This document shows, piece after piece, positions 43,400 to 57,604 of a stretch of 64,000 nucleotides of DNA. Every line of letters begins with the position of its first letter. Position 1 is the first letter of the stretch. The DNA comes from Paraglaciecola sp. MB-3u-78 (lineage in GTDB: Bacteria; Pseudomonadota; Gammaproteobacteria; Enterobacterales; Alteromonadaceae): positions 310,001-374,000 of the forward strand of contig NZ_PJCF01000006.1 of assembly GCF_002835935.1 (NCBI RefSeq), read 5' to 3'. Below the pieces are notes generated by a model that was given only the letters and a program-made list of their open reading frames with translations, had not been told where the DNA came from and did not search any database. The translations under genes and the position numbers were made by a program.

Positions 43400-43722
43400 A
43401 ATTTACTCAGCAAAAAAAACAATTCCTGATTCGACAGCTTATCTAAACCACTTTTACCGACTACAACTATATCAATATTTGGAAACGAATGACGTTGTAA
43501 ACGAAAGCTTTCGCGTATAACGCGTTTTAGTCTATTTCTGTCGTGGGCATGTTTGACCCTTTTTTTAGCCAAAGTGATGCCCAAACGAGGATTGTTTGAA
43601 GTATTAAATCTGGCTAGTAAGGTAAGTTGGGGTGATACAGATGGTATTGCATTCTTGAAGACATATTCAAAGTGGGTGGGAGTAAGTAGCCTTAGCTCCC
43701 TAGAAAAATGATTTTCACCCAC
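43354..43722 (-). CDS. rnpA: Ribonuclease P protein component
   Basis: The 122-residue basic protein begins with GTG 43722 and contains the RNR signature [17 protein letters not shown] and [11 protein letters not shown]. It binds the catalytic RNA to mature tRNA 5' ends. It lies 9 nt after rpmH and overlaps yidD. Confidence 0.96.
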   Translation of the reverse strand: MGENHFSRELRLLTPTHFEYVFKNAIPSVSPQLTLLARFNTSNNPRLGITLAKKRVKHAHDRNRLKRVIRESFRLQRHSFPNIDIVVVGKSGLDKLSNQELFFLLSKLWKKLASRCEKSQSV

Positions 43723-43731
43723 CTTGGATAA

Positions 43732-43866
43732 TTAAGCTGATAAGCGCGCACGGCCTTTAGCACGACGATTGGCAATAACCTTGCGGCCATTTTTAGTCGC
43801 CATACGGGCACGAAAACCGTGTGAACGCTTACGTTTTAAGTTGCTTGGTTGAAAAGTTCTTTTCAT
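43732..43866 (-). CDS. rpmH: 50S ribosomal protein L34
   Basis: A 44-residue basic protein, [20 protein letters not shown] at the start and KGRARLSA at the end, reads from ATG 43866 to TAA 43732-43734. It is the universally conserved L34 and first gene of the leftward rpmH-rnpA-yidD-yidC block. Its promoter lies in the shared upstream region with dnaA. Confidence 0.98.
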   Translation of the reverse strand: MKRTFQPSNLKRKRSHGFRARMATKNGRKVIANRRAKGRARLSA

Positions 43867-44408
43867 GACCTAGTCCCGCTATACATAAGGTTTAAACAAA
43901 ATGAGCATTTATATGAAAACCTTAATAGAGGTTTTCATCGTGCTCAAAAATGACGCTGAATAATAGAGATCACATTACATTTTGTCAATCATTTACTCTA
44001 ACTAAAAGCATTCTGGTTTGATAGCATCGAATTTTTAGAACATGAATATTTGATAACTGTTCAAAATGTTCATTTTATCCACAGATAGAACGATAAATTA
44101 GTTGGTTATTTATAATTTACATATATTTCTGGCATTAAATATGCCTCAAGAGACCTTTCACTTGTACATTGGTTAATTGAAATTATTTCCATTAAAACAA
44201 TTAGATATAAGTAACGTTGAAGTTATTGCTATTTAATTTTAAATGTATGTTGCGTTAGTATGCTGATTAACGAGATAATTCACAGCTAGTTTTAAGTTTG
44301 CTCTTAACTGACTAATAATAATACAGCTATTACTTTTCCCTTTGGTTTTGTAATTTCTTTTTTATACCTTTTTGGCCTTTATTTATAAGGGGGGAGTTGT
44401 TTTTTTCG
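43867..44408. promoter_or_regulatory. Divergent rpmH-dnaA control region with DnaA box
   Basis: This 540-bp AT-rich gap has no gene. A perfect DnaA box TTATCCACA is at 44075-44083, consistent with autoregulation of dnaA. GGGGAG at 44391-44396 is the likely dnaA ribosome site. Promoters for rpmH (left) and dnaA (right) must lie here but I could not place them with confidence. Confidence 0.7.
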
Positions 44409-45815
44409 ATGTCTATATGGGATAAGTGTCTAGATAGGTTACAGCAGGATTTACCTATACAACAATTTAGTATGTGGATAAGACCACTTCAAGCCGATCA
44501 TGGCGATGCTCACATCACTCTCTTCGCACCTAATCGATTTGTCTTGGATTGGGTTAGGGATAAATATTTTTCGCATATTAATAATTTGTTGGCTGAATTT
44601 TGTGGAGACAAAGCACCCCAGTTAAGATTTGAAGTAAAGGTTGTCAATGTAGATGCTAGTAGAAACTTCGGAGCAAATAGTCCCCCTTCATCACCAGTAG
44701 TGCAAAACAGGCAACACAATAATAGTCAAGTACCATCACCACCCTCAGTAGCGGTTTCCAATACCTTCGTTGCTGCACCCATCGCAGCAGGTCATAAAAG
44801 CAACATTAACTTAACCTACAAATTTGATAATTTTGTTGAAGGTAAATCTAATCAATTAGCAAGAGCCGCTTCCCAACAAGTTGCCGATAATCCTGGTGGT
44901 GCCTATAACCCATTGTTTATTTATGGAGGTACCGGTTTAGGTAAAACCCATTTATTACATGCTGTGGGTAATGGCATCATGGACAAAAAGAAAAATGCGA
45001 CTGTTGTATATATGCATTCAGAACGGTTTGTTCAAGACATGGTTAAGGCATTACAAAACAATGCTATAGAAGAATTTAAACGTTATTATCGCTCAGTTGA
45101 TGCACTACTTATTGATGACATTCAATTTTTTGCCAATAAAGAACGCTCACAAGAAGAGTTTTTTCATACTTTTAATGCTTTATTGGAAGGTAATCAGCAA
45201 ATAATTCTGACTTCTGATCGCTATCCAAAAGAGATAGTTGGTGTTGAAGATCGTTTGAAGTCTCGGTTTGGTTGGGGTCTTACCATCGCTATAGAACCGC
45301 CTGAATTAGAAACGCGTGTTGCGATTTTGATGCGTAAGGCTGTTGAGAATAAAATATTTTTGCCTGATGAGGTCGCTTTTTTTATTGCTAAACGCTTACG
45401 TTCAAATGTGCGTGAGCTAGAAGGAGCGTTAAACCGAGTAATAGCGAATGCGAACTTCACCGGTCGTCCCATCACTATAGACTTTGTGCGTGAAGCACTT
45501 CGTGATCTATTGGCGCTGCAAGAAAAATTAGTCACTATTGATAATATTCAAAAAACGGTAGCAGAATATTATAAGATTAAGATGGCTGATATCTTGTCAA
45601 AACGACGTAGTCGCAGTGTTGCAAGGCCTAGACAAATGGCTATGGCTTTATCTAAAGAACTAACTAACCATAGTTTACCAGAAATTGGTGATGCGTTTGG
45701 TGGTCGAGACCACACCACAGTATTGCACGCCTGCAGAAAAATAGTGCAGCTAAGGGAAGAAAGTCATGATATAAAAGAAGACTATCAGAACTTAATTCGC
45801 ACACTATCCTCATAA
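44409..45815 (+). CDS. dnaA: Chromosomal replication initiator DnaA
   Basis: DnaA opens oriC. The protein has domain I ([19 protein letters not shown]), a Pro/Ser-rich linker, the AAA+ domain with Walker [10 protein letters not shown] (residues 173-181) and Walker B LLIDDIQF, and the C-terminal DNA-binding signature [14 protein letters not shown]. The frame is open from TTG 44397, but ATG 44409 (MSIWDKC) matches the family and gives 468 residues. It heads the rightward dnaA-dnaN-recF-gyrB group, about 9 kb from oriC. Confidence 0.96.
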   Translation: MSIWDKCLDRLQQDLPIQQFSMWIRPLQADHGDAHITLFAPNRFVLDWVRDKYFSHINNLLAEFCGDKAPQLRFEVKVVNVDASRNFGANSPPSSPVVQNRQHNNSQVPSPPSVAVSNTFVAAPIAAGHKSNINLTYKFDNFVEGKSNQLARAASQQVADNPGGAYNPLFIYGGTGLGKTHLLHAVGNGIMDKKKNATVVYMHSERFVQDMVKALQNNAIEEFKRYYRSVDALLIDDIQFFANKERSQEEFFHTFNALLEGNQQIILTSDRYPKEIVGVEDRLKSRFGWGLTIAIEPPELETRVAILMRKAVENKIFLPDEVAFFIAKRLRSNVRELEGALNRVIANANFTGRPITIDFVREALRDLLALQEKLVTIDNIQKTVAEYYKIKMADILSKRRSRSVARPRQMAMALSKELTNHSLPEIGDAFGGRDHTTVLHACRKIVQLREESHDIKEDYQNLIRTLSS

Positions 45816-45833
45816 GAATTCACGAGTAAAAAG

Positions 45834-46937
45834 ATGAAATTTAGTATTAGTAGGGAAAACTTCTTACAGCCACTTCAACTGGTTTCAGGCGCTGTTGAGC
45901 GTCGCCACACACTGCCTATATTATCTAATGTTTTGATAAAGGTTAGTGATAACTCACTATGGTTGACAGGCACGGATTTAGAGGTTGAATTAATATCTAA
46001 TGTCACCTTAAGTGGTGAGTTAGTTGAAGGTGAGATAACTGTCCCTGCTAAAAAATTATTAGATATTTGTAGGGGACTAAACGAAGGAAGTAATATAGAT
46101 TTTAGCGTTGAATCCAACAAAGCGTTGTTGAAATCTGGACGCAGTAAATACAGTTTATCAACATTGTCTGCCGACGATTATCCAAATCTTGAAGATTGGC
46201 AAGGTGATTTAGAGTTCGAAATATCTCAATCAGATTTAAAGCGTCTCATCGATAGTACGCATTTTTGTATGGCGCAACAAGATGTGCGTTATTACCTGAA
46301 TGGTATGTCTCTTGAGACTGAAGATAATCTCATTCGTACTGTCGCCACTGATGGCCACAGGTTGGCACTGTGCCGTTTAAATTACACAAGCGCAATCTTA
46401 CCTAACCGCCAAGTCATCATACCTCGAAAAGGTGTTCTAGAGATAATTCGCTTAATTGAAGATAGTGAAAAGTTGGTGAAAGTACAGGTCGGTTCAAACC
46501 ATATTAGAATTTTCTCTACAGATTTTATATTCACCAGTAAGTTAGTTGACGGGCGTTTTCCTGATTACAGACGCGTCTTGCCAAAAGACGGCGACAAAAA
46601 AATTGAATCTAGTAAGGATGTTTTGAAGCATGCCTTTTCTAGAGCCTCCATCTTATCAAATGAAAAGTTCAGAGGTGTACGTCTAAATCTATCGAACGGT
46701 GAGCTAAAAATCACAGCTAATAACCCAGAGCAGGAAGAGGCTGAAGAAATCGTAGATGTTGATTATCAAGGGGATAGTCTGGAAATTGGTTTTAATGTCG
46801 CCTATTTAATTGATGTTATGAATGGCTTAAATTGTGAAGATGTACGCATTACTCTGGCCGACTCAAATAGCAGTGCATTGATTGAAGACTCTAAGGATGA
46901 TTCCGCGTTATACGTCATTATGCCAATGAGATTGTAA
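45834..46937 (+). CDS. dnaN: DNA polymerase III beta sliding clamp
   Basis: The 367-residue protein has the clamp start MKFSISRENFLQPLQLVSGAVERRHTLPILSN and the C-terminus SALYVIMPMRL. Three repeated clamp domains are expected from length (366 in E. coli). It follows dnaA after 18 nt and precedes recF. Confidence 0.98.
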   Translation: MKFSISRENFLQPLQLVSGAVERRHTLPILSNVLIKVSDNSLWLTGTDLEVELISNVTLSGELVEGEITVPAKKLLDICRGLNEGSNIDFSVESNKALLKSGRSKYSLSTLSADDYPNLEDWQGDLEFEISQSDLKRLIDSTHFCMAQQDVRYYLNGMSLETEDNLIRTVATDGHRLALCRLNYTSAILPNRQVIIPRKGVLEIIRLIEDSEKLVKVQVGSNHIRIFSTDFIFTSKLVDGRFPDYRRVLPKDGDKKIESSKDVLKHAFSRASILSNEKFRGVRLNLSNGELKITANNPEQEEAEEIVDVDYQGDSLEIGFNVAYLIDVMNGLNCEDVRITLADSNSSALIEDSKDDSALYVIMPMRL

Positions 46938-46965
46938 TTAGTTTATATAAGAAGTTTCGTTCCCT

Positions 46966-50479
<3,514 letters not shown>

Positions 50480-50498
50480 TTTAAACAAGCATATAAAA

Positions 50499-50525
50499 AA
50501 GGCCGCTATCTAGCGGCCTTTTTAT
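50499..50525 (+). terminator. Bidirectional terminator after gyrB
   Basis: AAGGCCGCTA (50499-50508) pairs with TAGCGGCCTT (50511-50520), followed by TTTTT on the plus strand and by a T run on the minus strand. It serves gyrB and the convergent lipoprotein gene. Confidence 0.92.
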
Positions 50526-50537
50526 TTACTTTAAAAA

Positions 50538-50981
50538 TCAATTGGTTATGATTTCAATCGATACTTTAGGAGCGCCAAATCCACTAAAATCTATAGTAAA
50601 TTGGAAGGTCCCAGTTTCGTCTGGTGTAAAGCGAAAGTTTTCATCCGTAGTTTCGCAACTAGATCTTACAGAGTCACCAACAACAATCACTTTATCTGAC
50701 TCACTGGCATAGCCGCAGTTCTTCCCTGGCGACCAAGTGGCGTCGGCAATTTTAAAATCATAGGGTTGTCCATCGGCTATCAATTCAATAGTGGTTGAAT
50801 AGACTTGATCAGAGCGTTCTACTAACTTATATTTTTCGTCCGCTTCCCACCAAGAAAAAACACCTCTAAGGTAGAGGCCATCGTAGTTTTGTTCTTTGAT
50901 AAAGCTATCAATAACATTTGTTGCACAGCCGCTAAGCAAGCTAGCAAAAATGGCCACTGATACAAATCCTATTTTTTTCAT
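50538..50981 (-). CDS. Small lipoprotein with starch-binding-like fold
   Basis: The 147-residue protein begins with a lipoprotein signal peptide whose lipobox is LSGC (Cys19). The mature part has YLRGVFSWWEADEKYKL, PYDFKIADATWSPG and GTFQFTIDF, which resemble the small beta-sandwich modules near pullulanases and other alpha-glucan enzymes. A glucan-binding role is inferred from this resemblance only. It lies alone between gyrB and glyS. Confidence 0.6.
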   Translation of the reverse strand: MKKIGFVSVAIFASLLSGCATNVIDSFIKEQNYDGLYLRGVFSWWEADEKYKLVERSDQVYSTTIELIADGQPYDFKIADATWSPGKNCGYASESDKVIVVGDSVRSSCETTDENFRFTPDETGTFQFTIDFSGFGAPKVSIEIITN

Positions 50982-51032
50982 ATTGGTTTAACGTCCTAAA
51001 TTACATGACTTACAAACTGCGAGATTATTAAA

Positions 51033-53099
51033 TTAATTGAGTACTGAAATGTCCGCACAGCATAGAAATAAACCTCTAAGTCTTGATAATAAGGTTAACC
51101 TATTTCGTTTAACTGATTCATCCTCTGCCATAACCATAACAGTTTCGAAAAATTCATCAATTGGTTGTCTAAGTTCAGCCAAAACAACCAATGCATTGGT
51201 ATAATCTGACTGAGCAAGCATGGGTTTAATTCGTGCTTCTACAGACTCCAAATTGCTTGCCAAGGCAATTTCAGCTGGTTCAAGCAATAATGCCTTATTG
51301 AAAGACAACTTGTCCTCAAATACGTTCTTAGCCAATATATTTGCAACACGTTTGTTAGCTGCAGCGAGAGAATCTGCAGACTCTAAGGTGTTGAATGATT
51401 TGACCGCTTCAACTCTTGCAGCAAAATCGGCTGGACGAGTGGGGCGATTAACTGCAACCGCTTGCACTACGCCTGTAGCTATACCCTGTTCTGCATACCA
51501 AGCTTTAAACCTTGCCAAAATAAAATCAATGACTTTTATTTGTAGATTTTCAGTTCTTATCTTGTCGCCAAATGTAGAAATTGATGCATCAACTAAATCA
51601 CTCAAGTCTAGTGGTAAAGTCTTGTCAACTATAATACGTAAAACGCCGATAGCAGCGCGACGTAACGCAAAGGGATCTTTATCACCCTTAGGTATTTGGC
51701 CTATACCAAAGATACCAACCAGAGTGTCAATTTTATCTGCAAGGGCAACACATACACTGACTTCTGACGCCGGTAGGTTGTCACCAGCGAAACGTGGCAT
51801 ATATTGTTCGTTCTGTGCTAATGCTACAAGCTCTGATTCACCATCTAATCTGGCATAATGCATGCCCATTAAACCTTGGACATCAGGAAACTCCATAACC
51901 ATATTAGTCATTAAGTCTGTTTTACATAATAAACCTGCTCTATATGCAGTTTCTTGATCGGTACCTAACATTACTGCAATACATTTTGCCATAGATGCAA
52001 TACGTTCAGACTTCTCATAAAGCGTACCTAATTGTTTCTGAAATAATATCATTTTTAAACTTTCAAGACGTGATTCTAAGGTCTGTTTTTTATCGGTATT
52101 AAAGAAAAACTCAGCATCAGCTAATCGGGGTCGAATCACTTTCTCATTACCGCTAATGATTGTTCCAGGATCTTTACTTTCAATGTTGGTGATAAAGATA
52201 AATCTAGATTTTAATTGGCCGTGTTCATCTAATAAGGGAAAGTACTTTTGATCGTCTTTCATTGTATATATTAGTGCTTCTTTTGGTACGGCTAAAAAAG
52301 ACTCATCAAAATTAGCAATTAAAGCAACAGGCCACTCAACAAGTGATGTAACTTCGTCTAACAATTCTTCATTAACGTCTGGAGTTGCGTTTTCTTGTTT
52401 TGCTAAGGCTTGAATCTGCTCTGAGATAATTGACTTACGACGACTGTGGTCTGCGATAACAAAGTGTTGCTCAAGTTGACTAAGATAGTTATCTGCACAG
52501 TCTAGTTCAAAAGGTGCGTCACAATGGAATCTGTGTCCATTTATCAAACGCGCTGAGCTAACATCTAACACTTTGCCTTGTATAAGGTCAGTGCCATACA
52601 ACATGGTTATTGTATGAATTGGTCGAATAAACTGAGTAGATTTTGTTCCCCAGCGCATAGGTTTAGGAATAGGCAGAGCCTTCAATGCTTTTTCAACTAA
52701 CTCTGCTAGAAGTTCCTTAATAGCTAGTCCTTTGACTTGTGCTTTAAACAACAGCCATTCGCCTTTGTCTGTCTTCAATCGTTCGGCTTGATGCACTTCA
52801 ATTCCATTAGAGCGTGCCCATCCTTGTGCTGCTTTGGTAGGCTCGTCATTTTGATCAAATGCTGCTGAAACTGCTGGACCACGTTTTTCGACGTCTTTGT
52901 CTGCTTGGAATTCAGACAAGCCATCAACTAGGACCGCGAGTCGTCTGGGTGAGGCGTACCAGTTTACGTGGCTGAATGTTAGGTCGTTATCAGAAAACCC
53001 TGTCTGTATGTTTTCCCTAAAAGCTAGAGCCAATTTGGCCAACGACTTTGGAGGTAATTCTTCTGTTCCAATTTCAATTAATAGATTGTCAGTTCGCAT
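51033..53099 (-). CDS. glyS: Glycyl-tRNA synthetase beta subunit
   Basis: The 688-residue protein begins [16 protein letters not shown] and holds [14 protein letters not shown] near the C-terminus, as in bacterial GlyS. Together with GlyQ it forms the heterotetrameric enzyme charging tRNA-Gly. It follows glyQ after 2 nt. Confidence 0.97.
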   Translation of the reverse strand: MRTDNLLIEIGTEELPPKSLAKLALAFRENIQTGFSDNDLTFSHVNWYASPRRLAVLVDGLSEFQADKDVEKRGPAVSAAFDQNDEPTKAAQGWARSNGIEVHQAERLKTDKGEWLLFKAQVKGLAIKELLAELVEKALKALPIPKPMRWGTKSTQFIRPIHTITMLYGTDLIQGKVLDVSSARLINGHRFHCDAPFELDCADNYLSQLEQHFVIADHSRRKSIISEQIQALAKQENATPDVNEELLDEVTSLVEWPVALIANFDESFLAVPKEALIYTMKDDQKYFPLLDEHGQLKSRFIFITNIESKDPGTIISGNEKVIRPRLADAEFFFNTDKKQTLESRLESLKMILFQKQLGTLYEKSERIASMAKCIAVMLGTDQETAYRAGLLCKTDLMTNMVMEFPDVQGLMGMHYARLDGESELVALAQNEQYMPRFAGDNLPASEVSVCVALADKIDTLVGIFGIGQIPKGDKDPFALRRAAIGVLRIIVDKTLPLDLSDLVDASISTFGDKIRTENLQIKVIDFILARFKAWYAEQGIATGVVQAVAVNRPTRPADFAARVEAVKSFNTLESADSLAAANKRVANILAKNVFEDKLSFNKALLLEPAEIALASNLESVEARIKPMLAQSDYTNALVVLAELRQPIDEFFETVMVMAEDESVKRNRLTLLSRLRGLFLCCADISVLN

Positions 53100-53101
53100 G
53101 G

Positions 53102-54007
53102 CTACTTCTCCTTATTACACATTGGAAAGCCAAGTGCTTCCCGCGCTTCGTAATACACTTTTGCGCAGGCCTTTGAAAGGGTTCTTACTCTTAAAATATA
53201 ACGCTGGCGCTCTGTTACAGAAATAGCATGCCTGGCATCTAAAAGGTTAAACGCATGAGAAGCTTTCATTACTTGTTCATAAGCGGGTAAGGGCAAATTA
53301 GCCGCAATCAGTTTTTCACTGTCTTTTTCGCACTGGTCAAAAGTGGCAAATAAAGCGTCTACATCGGCGTGCTCAAAGTTATAAGATGATTGTTCGACTT
53401 CGTTTTGGTGAAAAACATCACCATAAGTGACAGTTCCCATTGGCCCATTGGTCCACACTAGGTCGTATATGCTGTCTACACCCTGGATATACATTGCCAG
53501 GCGTTCTAACCCATAAGTTATTTCCCCTGTAATAGGTGAACATTCAATACCACCCACTTGTTGAAAGTAGGTAAATTGAGTGACTTCCATACCATTCAGC
53601 CAAACTTCCCAGCCTAGACCCCAAGCACCTAAAGTAGGTGATTCCCAATTATCTTCAACAAACCGAATATCATGAACTAGAAGATCAAAACCAAGTTCTT
53701 TTAACGAACCCAAATACAACTCCTGAATATTCTCAGGTGAGGGCTTAAGCATGACCTGAAACTGATAGTATTGTTGCAGACGATTAGGATTTTCACCATA
53801 TCGGCCATCGGTAGGACGCCGACAAGGTTGCACATAAGCACTACTGATGGGCTCCGGGCCTATGGATCTTAGGAAAGTCATAGGATGAAATGTACCAGCA
53901 CCTACTTCCATATCTAGAGGTTGAATAATCACACATCCTTGACGCGCCCAATAATCTTGCAGCGCTAAAATTAATCCCTGAAATGTCTTACAATCAAACT
54001 TTTGCAT
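53102..54007 (-). CDS. glyQ: Glycyl-tRNA synthetase alpha subunit
   Basis: The catalytic alpha subunit has [27 protein letters not shown] and [16 protein letters not shown], matching GlyQ closely. ATG 54007 ([10 protein letters not shown]) equals the E. coli start and gives 301 residues; in-frame GTG 54031 and ATG 54019 upstream are alternatives nearer to an AGAGG sequence. The tag gene remnant lies just upstream and divergent. Confidence 0.96.
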   Translation of the reverse strand: MQKFDCKTFQGLILALQDYWARQGCVIIQPLDMEVGAGTFHPMTFLRSIGPEPISSAYVQPCRRPTDGRYGENPNRLQQYYQFQVMLKPSPENIQELYLGSLKELGFDLLVHDIRFVEDNWESPTLGAWGLGWEVWLNGMEVTQFTYFQQVGGIECSPITGEITYGLERLAMYIQGVDSIYDLVWTNGPMGTVTYGDVFHQNEVEQSSYNFEHADVDALFATFDQCEKDSEKLIAANLPLPAYEQVMKASHAFNLLDARHAISVTERQRYILRVRTLSKACAKVYYEAREALGFPMCNKEK

Positions 54008-54551
54008 ATGTTCTAGCATTTCCTCTGCCACACTAGGGCTTGCCCTATAATTAAATTTAAAAAAACGCCGGCAAGTATACCTTTTGTGGCTGACTCTATG
54101 TAGGCTAAAAGGTGATTAAAACAGCATTTCGGCGGGGAAGTGGACTTAAAATCCAAAAACACGCTGTAGTTGGGTAAGTAAAGATGAGTGTTATCAAAAA
54201 TACCATGACAAAGAGTGGGGTAAAGCTGACTAGATAGCCAAGAATTGTTTGCAAAACTCTTCCTTGATGGTCAACAAGCTGGACTAAGCTGGATCACCAT
54301 ATTAAAGAAACAAGCCAATTATGAAGTGGCCTTTTATAATTTTGACCCTGTGAAAATTTCAACCTTTACCGAAAAAGATGATGAGCGGTTGATGCAAAAT
54401 TCCGGGATAGTCCGCAACCGTTTAAAAATCCGTTCTATTATAAAAAACGCTCAGGCATATTATTAAGCGACAATTAACTTGACCAGCTAGCGGCAACCAT
54501 CTTGACCGGTCGTTCTGTTAAGGTTCGATACTGAAATTCGGAGGGAATTCA

Positions 54552-56045
54552 GTGTCGGGTAATCACATTACAGAAAGACAAATCAGGTTATATATGAAGT
54601 TACGAGAGAATTTCACACAGGAAGTCGCAGCGAGTAAATCTAGCATTTCCGTCAGCACTGCCGGTCGTATTGAAGGTAATCGACACCAACCTAAAAAGAA
54701 TAAACGAGGGTGGCGAACCAGAGTAGATCCGCTTGAATCAATATGGGATACAGTTGTTTTACCGCTATTAAAGCAAGATGCAAACATAAGCCCTGTTGGT
54801 GTCTTCGACCACTTATGCGATGCCCATTCCGATAAATTCAGTTCATCATCCAGACGAACACTTGAGCGGCGTATCCGCAAGTGGCGACATTTACATGGTC
54901 CTGCTCAAGACGTGATGTTTATGCAGCACCATGAACCTGGAAAGCTCGGGATATGTGATTTTACCCACATCAAGAGTCCCGTAACCATTGATGGTAAGAC
55001 GTTTAAACACATGCTGTTTAATTATCGTTTGCCCGCCAGCGGTTGGGTGTACTCACACGTTATTTATGGTGGAGAAAGCTTTGCTGCCTTCTCCGATGGC
55101 TTACAAAATGCGTTTGCTAAAAGCGAAGGTGTGCCTCAGGAAGTGCGTACAGATAGCTTAAGTGCCGCGTATAAAAACAACAGTTCCGTTGAGGATTTTA
55201 CCGCCAGTTATCAAGAGTTGATCGCGCACTATGGGTTTATTGCAACGCGCAATAATACCGGCGTAGCGCATGAGAATGGCGCGATTGAATCAAGTAATCG
55301 CCATATTAAATCTCAGGTTGAGCAAGCCCTTAAAGTGCGAGGCTCATTCGATTTTAATTGCCGGGTAGAATATGAGTCCTTCGTTCAAAGCGTCACCAGT
55401 CGGCGCAATAAACGCATTGCCGCTAAGTTCGCGCAAGAGCAGCGACAATTACAAGACTTACCTGTGCATAAGAGCGTCAATTACTCACAAGAATACGTGC
55501 GAGTGACGCGCACCAGTACCATCAATGTGAAACGTGTCATGTACACGGTGCCCTCTCGATTAGTGGACAGTCAGGTAAAGGTGCATGTCTATGATGACCA
55601 CTTAGACTTGTTCTTAGGCCACGAACTGACCTATCGCTTAGAGCGCGTTTATGCGTCAGGTGCAACACGCAAACGCAGCGTCAATTACAAACACGTAATC
55701 GACGCACTCGTGAAAAAGCCAAGGGCTTTTAGATGCTCACAATGGCGTGATGAGTTGTTGCCTAATGAGGATTACCGCACCATCTGGCAGTACGTTGAGG
55801 CTACCATGAAGGCAGATGATGCCAGCCGTTACATGGTCAGAATATTACATCTGGGCAGCAAGTTGGATAATGAAATGCGCTTAGGTCGCTTCATAACTAA
55901 CCAACTCAATATCAGTCGATTACCGAGCTTATTTGATTGCCAGGAGCGCTTTGGCGCGAAGCCTAAGGACATCCCACAGGTAAATGTGATGCAGCATCAG
56001 TTGTCGCAATACCAGTCGTTACTGCAAGGCGGTCGTCATGAATAG
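54552..56045 (+). CDS. istA: IS21-family transposase IstA
   Basis: The 497-residue DDE transposase starts with GTG 54552 preceded by GGAGG. It has an N-terminal helix-turn-helix (ITERQIRLYMKLRENFTQEVAA), catalytic candidates in GICDFTHIK (Asp), VRTDSLSAAY (Asp) and GAIESSNRHIK (Glu), and the C-terminal Mu-like beta-barrel region. It overlaps istB by 8 nt. Confidence 0.95.
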   Translation: MSGNHITERQIRLYMKLRENFTQEVAASKSSISVSTAGRIEGNRHQPKKNKRGWRTRVDPLESIWDTVVLPLLKQDANISPVGVFDHLCDAHSDKFSSSSRRTLERRIRKWRHLHGPAQDVMFMQHHEPGKLGICDFTHIKSPVTIDGKTFKHMLFNYRLPASGWVYSHVIYGGESFAAFSDGLQNAFAKSEGVPQEVRTDSLSAAYKNNSSVEDFTASYQELIAHYGFIATRNNTGVAHENGAIESSNRHIKSQVEQALKVRGSFDFNCRVEYESFVQSVTSRRNKRIAAKFAQEQRQLQDLPVHKSVNYSQEYVRVTRTSTINVKRVMYTVPSRLVDSQVKVHVYDDHLDLFLGHELTYRLERVYASGATRKRSVNYKHVIDALVKKPRAFRCSQWRDELLPNEDYRTIWQYVEATMKADDASRYMVRILHLGSKLDNEMRLGRFITNQLNISRLPSLFDCQERFGAKPKDIPQVNVMQHQLSQYQSLLQGGRHE

Positions 56046-56790
56046 TGCAACGGCTTCATTGCCTTTAATGCTCAAACAACTACGTTTAAGTGCCGTTACA
56101 GAGCAGTGGGAAGCTATTGCTGATAAAGCCTTGCACGACCAATGGCGACCCGAACAGTATCTCAGTGAACTATGCCATATTGAACTGGCCAGTCGCACTG
56201 ACAAACGTCAAATGCGCTACATAAAAGAATCGCTGCTGCCGTCTGGCAAGCACTTAGGTGGCTTCGACTTCACGGCCATTGAAGGCCTTAACAAAGCGAG
56301 AATGTACGAGCTTGCGGACAATCACGACTGGGTAAGAAAGGGTGCTAATTTATTGTTGTTCGGAGCCAGTGGCGTAGGTAAAACACATCTGGCGAGTAGC
56401 TTAGGGTACAGCCTGATTGAAGCGGGTACCCGTGTGAAATTCTACTCAGCCAGCGCATTAGTCCAACAGCTACAAGAAGCCAAACAGTCACTCAAATTAC
56501 AAGATGCACTCAACAAACTTGATAAATACCCAGCGCTTATCATTGACGACATTGGTTACGTTAAAAAGACCGAACAAGAAACCAACGTGCTGTTTGAACT
56601 GATTGCACATCGCTATGAAAGACATAGCTTGATCATAACCTCAAATCAATCGTTCGAAGACTGGGACGAGCTATTTACAGATACCACCATGACCGTCGCC
56701 GCTATAGACAGACTAGTTCATCATGCTCACATCATTCAATTAACAGGAGAAAGTTATCGCAGAAAAACAGCTATGAAAGAAGGGAAATAA
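56038..56790 (+). CDS. istB: IS21-family helper ATPase IstB
   Basis: The 250-residue AAA+ protein has Walker A GASGVGKTHLA and Walker B ALIIDDIGYV and the C-terminal GESYRRK motif of IstB. It is needed with IstA for target selection and transposition. The start ATG 56038 overlaps istA, so expression is coupled. Confidence 0.95.
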   Translation: MNSATASLPLMLKQLRLSAVTEQWEAIADKALHDQWRPEQYLSELCHIELASRTDKRQMRYIKESLLPSGKHLGGFDFTAIEGLNKARMYELADNHDWVRKGANLLLFGASGVGKTHLASSLGYSLIEAGTRVKFYSASALVQQLQEAKQSLKLQDALNKLDKYPALIIDDIGYVKKTEQETNVLFELIAHRYERHSLIITSNQSFEDWDELFTDTTMTVAAIDRLVHHAHIIQLTGESYRRKTAMKEGK

Positions 56791-57152
56791 AACGGTGGCA
56801 ACTGGTCAAGATAATTGCCGCTGACCGGTCAAGATAGTTGACGCGCTATAGGCATATTTACGTATAGAGGCGACCGGTATAGCTTTTAGTGATTATATTT
56901 GGGCCTTTGTTGACGGTAAAACTATCATCAATACTTGGTCTACAAAAGATGATGTGCCTACTTCAACTACACAATCCGACAGCATGGCAAGAGATCTTAA
57001 GAAGCAGGGGCTTTCATTTTTAGGCACAACAAGTTGTTATGCTTTTATACAAGCTGTCGGTATGTTTAACGAGCATACAACTGACTGTTTTTGTCATGAA
57101 AGTAGCACTTTAGTTGTTAAGTGATAAGGGCCTGTTTCATTTAAAAGATAGA

Positions 57153-57593
57153 TTAAACAGCAAAGGTCTTTAACACTGAGATATCTTTCAGAATTTGAGA
57201 TTCCAACTGGGATTCTAATTCTTCTCTTTGTAAGTCTTGTTGTTTAGTTTCTCTTTTACTTTGTGATTTTCTAACGTTATGAGTTGGAAAGTCTTTCACT
57301 TGTTCGTAGAGAGAGTAAAGCCCCGTAAACTGCTGAGAAAAATCAGGTTTATCTTTTACGGGTAAAGCTTCTAGAAGATGAAACAGCCTTATGCAGCCCT
57401 CTGACAAATTACATTGTTGCTGTTCCAAAGCTTTAGCAATGGTTTGAATACTTTCAGAAATGTTGTCGATTCTTTGTTGCGTTTTTTGATTGCGTAGTTG
57501 CTGCTGTGTTCTTAGTTTACACATTAGAGAACCGGCATAAAAAGCAAGACCGGCAATAATAGATAGTGCAACAAGGAAAAAAGCTATATTCAT
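57153..57593 (-). CDS. DUF2489 family membrane-anchored protein
   Basis: The 146-residue protein has one N-terminal membrane segment (about residues 3-25) followed by a charged helical region (QQLRNQKTQQRIDNISESIQTIAKALEQQQCNLSEGCIRL in part). This fits DUF2489 proteins, which in related bacteria lie beside yihI, as here (11 nt after yihI). Function is unknown. Confidence 0.75.
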   Translation of the reverse strand: MNIAFFLVALSIIAGLAFYAGSLMCKLRTQQQLRNQKTQQRIDNISESIQTIAKALEQQQCNLSEGCIRLFHLLEALPVKDKPDFSQQFTGLYSLYEQVKDFPTHNVRKSQSKRETKQQDLQREELESQLESQILKDISVLKTFAV

Positions 57594-57604
57594 AATTCTA
57601 TTCG

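Larger units (their letters stand above)
54462..56849 (+). mobile_element. IS21-family insertion sequence in tag
   Basis: The element of about 2388 bp holds istA and istB. It is flanked by a direct repeat AGGCATATT at 54453-54461 and 56850-56858. Ends are imperfect inverted repeats: 17 of 23 positions agree between 54462-54484 and the complement of 56827-56849, and both contain CTTGACC, with further inner copies of TTGACCGG-like repeats, usual for IS21 multiple end repeats. Both genes look intact. Confidence 0.9.
54150..57124 (+). pseudogene. tag: DNA-3-methyladenine glycosylase I, split by an IS21-type element
   Basis: Tag removes 3-methyladenine from alkylated DNA. The 5' text TRCSWVSKDECYQKYHDKEWG (part) starts near 54150 with no start codon after an in-frame TAA at 54147. 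A one-base loss near 54230 shifts the frame to DSQELFAKLFLDGQQAGLSW, which continues to 54461. The IS21-family element then intervenes; the reading resumes at 56859 as LRIEATGIAFSDYIWAFVDG and ends at TGA 57122-57124. Removing the element and one copy of its target duplication restores the reading frame exactly (NAQAYLRIEA). The frameshift and missing start are independent lesions. Proximity to glyQ matches other gammaproteobacteria. Confidence 0.92.

Noticed and set aside
54245-54466. A 73-residue frame that could be called a hypothetical protein
   Set aside because: Its text (LFLDGQQAGLSWITILKK) is the middle of the Tag glycosylase; it is a fragment of the split pseudogene.
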